Below, piece after piece: positions 8,501-11,017 of a stretch of 11,017 nt of DNA. The notes beneath the pieces were generated by a model. The model saw nothing but the letters and a program-made list of their open reading frames with translations, was not told the DNA's origin and did no database searches. Each line of letters opens with the position of its first letter. Position 1 is the stretch's first letter. The DNA comes from Alphaproteobacteria bacterium (GTDB lineage Bacteria > Pseudomonadota > Alphaproteobacteria > WRDZ01). The stretch is from NCBI GenBank assembly GCA_009779595.1, contig WRDZ01000013.1:1-11017 (forward strand). Reading direction: 5' to 3'. A program made the translations under genes and the position numbers.

Positions 8501-8686
8501 CATGATGTGCCCATAGTGGGGCAGGCCGTTGGCGAACGGGGGCCCGTCATAGAACACGAACTCGTTGTGGGCGGGGCGCATGTCCACGGATTTTTCGAAT
8601 ATCTTGTTCTTGTCCCAGTATTCCAGGACGCGCATTTCCATGGTCGGGAAAGACAGGGTTGAATCAAATTGCGGATAGTTTTTCAT
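5570..8686 (-). CDS. ileS: Isoleucyl-tRNA synthetase, eukaryotic-like type (IleRS2)
   Basis: A complete 1038-residue class I aminoacyl-tRNA synthetase that charges tRNA-Ile. The HIGH motif is HYGH (57-60) and the KMSKS motif is KLSKR (601-605) within the longer KLSKRLKNYPEYD block. Both, and the total length, fit the eukaryotic-like IleRS2 clade and not the ~940-residue E. coli type. The CP1 editing domain is present: WTTTPWTLPTN (223-233), and HIAPGSGQEDFE with D331 as the likely editing aspartate, so misacylated Val-tRNA should be hydrolysed. WGTPIPVW and FDCWFESGSMP are also typical. The C-terminal ~350 residues are the anticodon-binding helical bundle and extension. IleRS2 enzymes are known for low mupirocin sensitivity, so natural resistance is plausible but untested. 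A GGGA ribosome site lies 9 bases before ATG. The gene starts 22 bases after fliN. Confidence 0.97.
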   Translation of the reverse strand: MKNYPQFDSTLSFPTMEMRVLEYWDKNKIFEKSVDMRPAHNEFVFYDGPPFANGLPHYGHIMASYVKDVVFRYQTMAGKRVECRLGWDCHGLPAEMAAEQKLGVFGRKAIEEFGVAKFNEACRQDVLKYSGVFRDLFHRMGRWVDFNNDYHTMDLSFMESVINNFKQLYDKGLVYEDFRVLPYSWGAQVPLSNFEVNQGYKDTTDTAVTVLFKLDDGRHIMAWTTTPWTLPTNQMIAVGADIDYSVMQEGDGKQYILASALKGKYKQQLEKAEEVAVIKGAELVGLPYEPMFPYFKDLKAKGAFKILAADFVSTQDGTGVVHIAPGSGQEDFELCRAHDKDFPIVCAIDDAGCMTADVPDYAGQRVVDTNEQITARLKAEGKLVKKEQVTHSYPFCYRTDTPLVYRAMTSWFVRVESLRDRLVELNQQINWVPDHIKDGRFGKWLEGARDWSISRNRFWGTPIPVWKSDNPKFPRVDVLGSLAEIKEKTGKDIDDLHRPHIDEVVYPNPDDPSGKTMMRRVTDVFDCWFESGSMPEGQVHYPFENSEWFKEHFPADFIVEGMDQTRGWFYTLHVLGVALHDKPAFLNCVSTGLIMAEDGRKLSKRLKNYPEYDTVLDTMGSDALRFWLMASPIVRGKNIAVDMKGQEISKAMRRAQIPLVNAYNFFCMYANAEGIKAQFNPKAKKDILDKYILSKTKQLVQGARKAMDAYDIPGACAQMEDFLEVLNNWYIRRSRQRFWDGKDKAAFDTLYTVLATLLKVAAPVLPMTAEHLYRGLTGEESVHLADWPDVSKWSDDGMADEMDFTRQVCATMKAVRELHRLRNRLPLKTGIVAGSAAKLGTQMVDIIKDEVNIKELVATCQIERWAAPYLYIKTPLVGKRLPKSMKAILDASKGTGWKVNPDGTLSIAGETLLADEYEYRLEVKSGDSKGLAGQALPDNTAVVLLDTQISPELEREGLARDFVRLVQSRRKDDGFDISDRIAVDYHTGDIKVKLSVDEYEDYIKSQILAVEINFATNDGKGETFGDGEIFVALRKAKK

Positions 8687-8708
8687 TTTTCTTGTTCCCT
8701 ACAGACTG

Positions 8709-9011
8709 TTACACAGCGTCGCCTTTGACCAGCTCGGTCAGCTTGACGCCGATCCGGTCGCCTTCGGTGACCACGACTTCGCCATAGCCGATAAGTATGT
8801 TGTTCGCGTAAATCTCGACCGGGTCGTCGATTTTCTGGTTGAACTCGACAACGGCGCCGCGGCCAAGCCTCAGCATGCGGTGCACCCTGAAAGTGGTGTG
8901 CCCAAGCTTGACGCTGACGCCGACCTTCACGTTGTAGACGGCGGGGTTGATGAACGCTTTTTGTATGGCCGGGTTGTCGCCGACGGTTTCCTGCGCGCTG
9001 GAAGTTTCCAT
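8709..9011 (-). CDS. fliN: FliN-like SpoA-domain protein (flagellar motor switch)
   Basis: A 100-residue protein. Residues ~25-95 form one SpoA (surface presentation of antigens) domain with the FliN pattern: VSVKLGHTTFRVHRMLRLGRGAV, then VEFNQKIDDPVEIYANN, then LIGYGEVVV and a final GVKLTELV. FliN builds the lower part of the flagellar C-ring and binds FliM and the export-gate ATPase complex. The 'YANN..I..GEVVV' block resembles alphaproteobacterial FliN. It is shorter than E. coli FliN (137 residues) because the N-terminal part is reduced. GAGGA lies 6 bases before the ATG. No other flagellar gene is in the window; the nearest neighbours are a pilin fusion upstream and ileS 22 bases downstream. 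The same domain occurs in type III secretion switch proteins, so a non-flagellar role is possible. Confidence 0.88.
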   Translation of the reverse strand: METSSAQETVGDNPAIQKAFINPAVYNVKVGVSVKLGHTTFRVHRMLRLGRGAVVEFNQKIDDPVEIYANNILIGYGEVVVTEGDRIGVKLTELVKGDAV

Positions 9012-9104
9012 CTTGAATCCTCGTTCTATAGTTATGCTATTATACTATAAATCCTTTTGCGGGTATTTGCAACGGGGTATTTTTAAAGGATTTAGGGGAC
9101 GGGT
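9012..9104 (-). promoter_or_regulatory. AT-rich promoter/operator region in front of fliN-ileS-lipid A genes
   Basis: This gap holds, on the minus strand, a perfect -10 hexamer TATAAT (9039-9044), 28 to 33 bases before the fliN ATG, and GAGGA (9018-9022) as ribosome site. No good -35 box sits at 17 bases; TTGCAA (9067-9072) is 22 bases away. A perfect 10-bp inverted repeat, TAAATCCTTT / AAAGGATTTA, spans 9048-9094, and a 6-bp one, TATAGT / ACTATA, at 9027-9049 brackets the -10 box. GGGTATTT occurs twice (9061-9068, 9075-9082 on the plus strand) inside the large repeat. No T tract follows either repeat, so an operator is likelier than a terminator. Confidence 0.5.
9048..9094. repeat. Perfect 10-bp inverted repeat upstream of fliN
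   Basis: TAAATCCTTT at 9048-9057 is the exact reverse complement of AAAGGATTTA at 9085-9094, with 27 bases between. The arms lie just upstream of the TATAAT box. The spacing would suit two DNA-bound regulator subunits or a looped RNA; it lacks the T run of an intrinsic terminator on either strand. Confidence 0.8.
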
Positions 9105-10073
9105 TTATCTCCAAAACCCGGTGACAGAGTTGTCAAGACCAGGTTGTGAGCATGCGTCGTTTGCCTGCATGATCCACCACTCCACCGCTACGGCCGGGTC
9201 CATGAAATCCTGCGGGACCCATTCTTGGTCGCCGTCAACATTGACCGTCCAGCCTAAAAATCCGGTGTTCGGCCTTATCTGCTGGGTGACCAGGCTTACG
9301 CACTGTCTTCTGGATAAGCCGAAAAAGGTTATGGAAAAAGAATTGTTATGCTGTTCCCATGCGCTTGTCGGAATAAATGTGCTTGCCGGAGCAAAAGCCA
9401 TCCGAATGTTCCTGTACCGTGCCATGTTATTGGCATCTGTGCAAAAGTCGCCGGTACAAAACCTGGCATCCAGCGCGCCGATGCTGAAAGCATGGGCTAC
9501 GCCGCCAGGGCCGTCGGGGCCGGGGCCTAAAGCCGCAAAATTTCCATCGTTTGCATAGCCCGTCCGTATCCTTGCCGCGATGTCCTGTGCATTCGATATG
9601 AACATGGCTGTCCGCATCATGTCCCAGGCGGCCGCGATGCCGGCAAGCGCGGCGACAAGGATAATCATGATGATGCCAAGCACCGCAATCATTTCAACCA
9701 TGGTTGTGCCTGCCTGCGCAGACTTGGTCGCTGCTTGCCCTTTCAGTATTTTCCTGTTCCATATTTCTTCAAGGCTGTACGTGTCGCGCGTTTCCTTGGT
9801 CATTATGTGCACGATGACGTCGCCGAAATCCAATGCCTCCCATGCGGACACAGCGTCGCTTGGGCTTTGCATGCCGGTTATCTTGTGGGCTTTCTTGACC
9901 TGCTCAAGCAGCTTTTCCGCCATGGACCGGGCGTGCCTTCCCGACAGGGCCGTGGCTATGACCATATAATCGGCCATTGCCGACTTGCCTTTCAGGTCAA
10001 TGGCCAGGATATCCTGCGCCTTGTCCTTGTCCAGTTCGTCCTTTACGGTCTTAATCAGAGTCGTCCTGGCCAT
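9105..10073 (-). CDS. rsfS: RsfS ribosome-silencing factor fused in frame to a type IV pilin-like domain
   Basis: One open frame of 322 codons. Residues 1-108 are a full RsfS (DUF143): KGKSAMADYMVIATALSGRH (28-47), then the LDFGDVIVHI block (81-90), ending LEEIWNRK where E. coli RsfS ends. RsfS binds uL14 on the 50S subunit and blocks subunit joining. Residues 109-122 (ILKGQAATKSAQAG) look like a basic prepilin leader. G122|TTMVEM fits the prepilin-peptidase rule with Glu at +5 (E127). A ~22-residue hydrophobic helix follows, then a ~175-residue globular part with four cysteines and FFGLSRRQCVSLV, resembling type IVb pilins. The start at 10073 has AAGGA 8 bases upstream and overlaps obgE by 23 bases; an earlier ATG (10097) lacks such support. 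The in-frame join is odd: the parts act in different compartments. It may be a true fusion or two genes joined by a one-base change near 9750. Confidence 0.85.
   Translation of the reverse strand: MARTTLIKTVKDELDKDKAQDILAIDLKGKSAMADYMVIATALSGRHARSMAEKLLEQVKKAHKITGMQSPSDAVSAWEALDFGDVIVHIMTKETRDTYSLEEIWNRKILKGQAATKSAQAGTTMVEMIAVLGIIMIILVAALAGIAAAWDMMRTAMFISNAQDIAARIRTGYANDGNFAALGPGPDGPGGVAHAFSIGALDARFCTGDFCTDANNMARYRNIRMAFAPASTFIPTSAWEQHNNSFSITFFGLSRRQCVSLVTQQIRPNTGFLGWTVNVDGDQEWVPQDFMDPAVAVEWWIMQANDACSQPGLDNSVTGFWR
9743..9755 (-). other. RsfS-pilin junction: AGGA, A4 run, CTG and out-of-frame TGA
   Basis: At the domain border the coding strand has AGG (9753-9755), a run of four A (9749-9752), TA, then CTGA (9746-9743). 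In the frame seen here CTG is Leu110 and translation continues into the pilin. CTG lies 5 bases after the AGGA and would start a leader M-KGQAATKSAQAG of normal pilin form. With one A fewer, RsfS would end AGG-AAA-TAC-TGA (NRKY stop) and overlap the CTG start exactly as the other gene pairs in this window overlap at ATGA. This is a reading of the sequence, not proof of internal initiation. Confidence 0.55.
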
Positions 10074-11017
10074 GATAACCGTCCTTTTCCTTGACATATG
10101 TTAAAAGTTCGAACAGAAGCGGCTTTACGTTCTGCCCGGACACAGCGGATATCGCGAATATCTTGGCTTTCTTGGCCGCCTTTTTCATGTCCGCCACAGC
10201 AGCATCGGCCTGCTCTTGGGCCAAGGCGTCGCACTTGTTCAGGGCGATGACCTGCGGCTTTTTGGCAAGGCCGGCGCCGTAAAGCTTCAGCTCCTTGCAC
10301 ACCTGCTTATAGTTCTTCACAAGATTGTCGTCCGTCGCGTCCAAAAGGTGCAGCAGCACGGGGCAGCGCTCGACATGCTTCAGGAATTTCGTGCCCAGCC
10401 CCACGCCTTGGCTTGCGCCCTCTATCAGCCCGGGGATGTCTGCCAGTACCAAGCGCCTGTCGCCGGCGTCGGCCACCCCAAGGTTGGGATAAAGCGTGGT
10501 GAACGGATAATCCGCTATTTTCGGCTTTGCCGCCGTGACCGCCGCCAAGAACGTGGACTTGCCCGCGTTGGGCATGCCGACAATCCCCACGTCGGCTATG
10601 ATTTTCATCCTCAGCCAGACCCAGCGTTCTTCCCCCGGCTTGCCCGGAGTGGCCTTTTTCGGCGCCTGGTTTGTCGAGCTTTTGAACCTTAAGTTGCCCA
10701 GCCCGCCTTCCCCGCCCTTGGCCAAAGTGACGGTCTTGCCGTCCGCGTCAAGGTCGGCCAGCATGTGCTCGGGGTCGTCGCCGTCGAAAATCTGCGTGCC
10801 CACGGGCACCTTTATCACAAGGTCCTTCCCGCCTTTGCCGAAGCGGTCGCTGCCCTTGCCGTTTTCCCCGCGCGGAGCCTTGAAGTGCTGCTGGTAACGG
10901 AAATCTATCAAGGTGTTGAGGTTGCGCACGGCCGTGAAGGCTATGTCCCCGCCGCGCCCGCCGTCCCCGCCGCTTGGCCCGCCGAACTCGATGAACTTCT
11001 CGCGGCGGAACGCGACG
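10051..11017 (-). CDS. obgE: Obg-family ribosome-assembly GTPase ObgE/CgtA (N-terminus beyond window)
   Basis: The frame is open to the right window edge, where it reads VAFRREKFIEFGGPSGGDGG; by comparison with E. coli ObgE about 20 N-terminal residues are missing. The Obg fold is glycine-rich (GGPSGGDGGRGGD, then NLNTLIDF, and KGGEGGLGN). The GTPase domain follows: GMPNAGKS (G1), the ADYPFTT switch region (G2), DIPG (G3), NKCD (G4) and SAV (G5). ObgE binds the 50S subunit late in assembly and links growth to GTP/ppGpp levels. The protein ends with a short acidic tail (QDDSD) and lacks the long C-terminal domain of some family members. The stop overlaps the rsfS start by 23 bases, so the two ribosome factors are co-transcribed and probably coupled. 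A GTG at 10929 is internal and not the start. Confidence 0.97.
   Translation of the reverse strand, partial: VAFRREKFIEFGGPSGGDGGRGGDIAFTAVRNLNTLIDFRYQQHFKAPRGENGKGSDRFGKGGKDLVIKVPVGTQIFDGDDPEHMLADLDADGKTVTLAKGGEGGLGNLRFKSSTNQAPKKATPGKPGEERWVWLRMKIIADVGIVGMPNAGKSTFLAAVTAAKPKIADYPFTTLYPNLGVADAGDRRLVLADIPGLIEGASQGVGLGTKFLKHVERCPVLLHLLDATDDNLVKNYKQVCKELKLYGAGLAKKPQVIALNKCDALAQEQADAAVADMKKAAKKAKIFAISAVSGQNVKPLLFELLTYVKEKDGYHGQDDSD

Noticed and set aside
8505..8517. Possible mupirocin hyper-resistance signature in the IleRS2 HIGH motif
   Set aside because: The hyper-resistant variants swap the first and third residues (GXHH form). This enzyme has the unswapped HYGH, so only the ordinary low sensitivity of IleRS2 can be suggested.
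6947..8662. 571-codon open frame on the plus strand opposite ileS
   Set aside because: It mirrors the IleRS2 coding frame. Its composition is His/Val/Arg-rich antisense of GC-ending codons, it shows no motif, and the minus-strand frame has every synthetase signature.
9048..9094. The 10-bp inverted repeat as a terminator for the RsfS-pilin gene
   Set aside because: The stem is AT-rich, the loop is 27 bases and no T tract follows on the minus strand; an operator or structured leader fits better.
10074..10097. Longer start for the RsfS fusion at 10097 (MSRKRTVI prefix)
   Set aside because: The ATG at 10073 has AAGGA 8 bases upstream and gives the usual RsfS N-terminus. The longer start would overlap obgE by 47 bases and lacks a clear ribosome site.
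1..11017. tRNA genes, CRISPR arrays, IS elements, phage or defence genes
   Set aside because: None seen: no spaced repeat series, no transposase or integrase motif and no cloverleaf was noticed on either strand. The window is housekeeping and envelope genes.

Overview
The window is a compact bacterial chromosome segment in which every supported gene lies on the minus strand, so it is read from the right end to the left. It looks alphaproteobacterial. It has the lipid A/Kdo cluster with the small-acyltransferase, waaA, lpxK, lpxL order. Its FliN has the Caulobacter-like 'YANN..I..GEVVV' signature. Its isoleucyl-tRNA synthetase is of the 'eukaryotic-like' IleRS2 type, found in only some bacteria. 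No tRNA, rRNA, CRISPR array, IS element or integration site was found, and no gene-free stretch exceeds 300 bases. The lineage assignment is inference from motifs and gene order.

Layout from right to left. (1) 11017-10051: obgE GTPase, N-terminus outside the window. (2) 10073-9105: a ribosome-silencing factor (RsfS) read in frame into a type IV pilin-like domain. (3) 9104-9012: an AT-rich intergenic region with a TATAAT box, a perfect 10-bp inverted repeat and a second 6-bp inverted repeat. (4) 9011-8709: a short FliN/SpoA protein with no other flagellar gene in sight. (5) 8686-1385: ileS, a DUF374 acyltransferase, waaA (with an unusual 100-residue Pro/Ala/Gln tail), lpxK and an LpxL-type acyltransferase. 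From ileS to lpxL the neighbouring reading frames overlap by 1 to 8 bases, so this is very probably one translationally coupled operon. A short hairpin with a T-rich tail follows it. (6) 1311-1012: a small secreted His-rich protein with its own strong terminator. (7) 790-1: the N-terminal 263 codons of an OmpP1/FadL outer-membrane channel with a promoter candidate.

Functionally the window links ribosome assembly and dormancy (ObgE, RsfS) and Ile-tRNA charging with inner-core LPS synthesis. LpxK phosphorylates the lipid A precursor at the 4' position, WaaA adds Kdo, and the LpxL-type enzyme adds a secondary acyl chain. The outer membrane so built houses the FadL-type porin.

The most interesting point is the RsfS-pilin junction. 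A prepilin-peptidase site sits directly after a complete cytosolic RsfS domain. At the junction there is an AGGA-like site, a CTG codon and an out-of-frame TGA, arranged like a nearly intact two-gene overlap. Either this is a real fusion that prepilin peptidase could split, or it is a one-base change in an A4 run.
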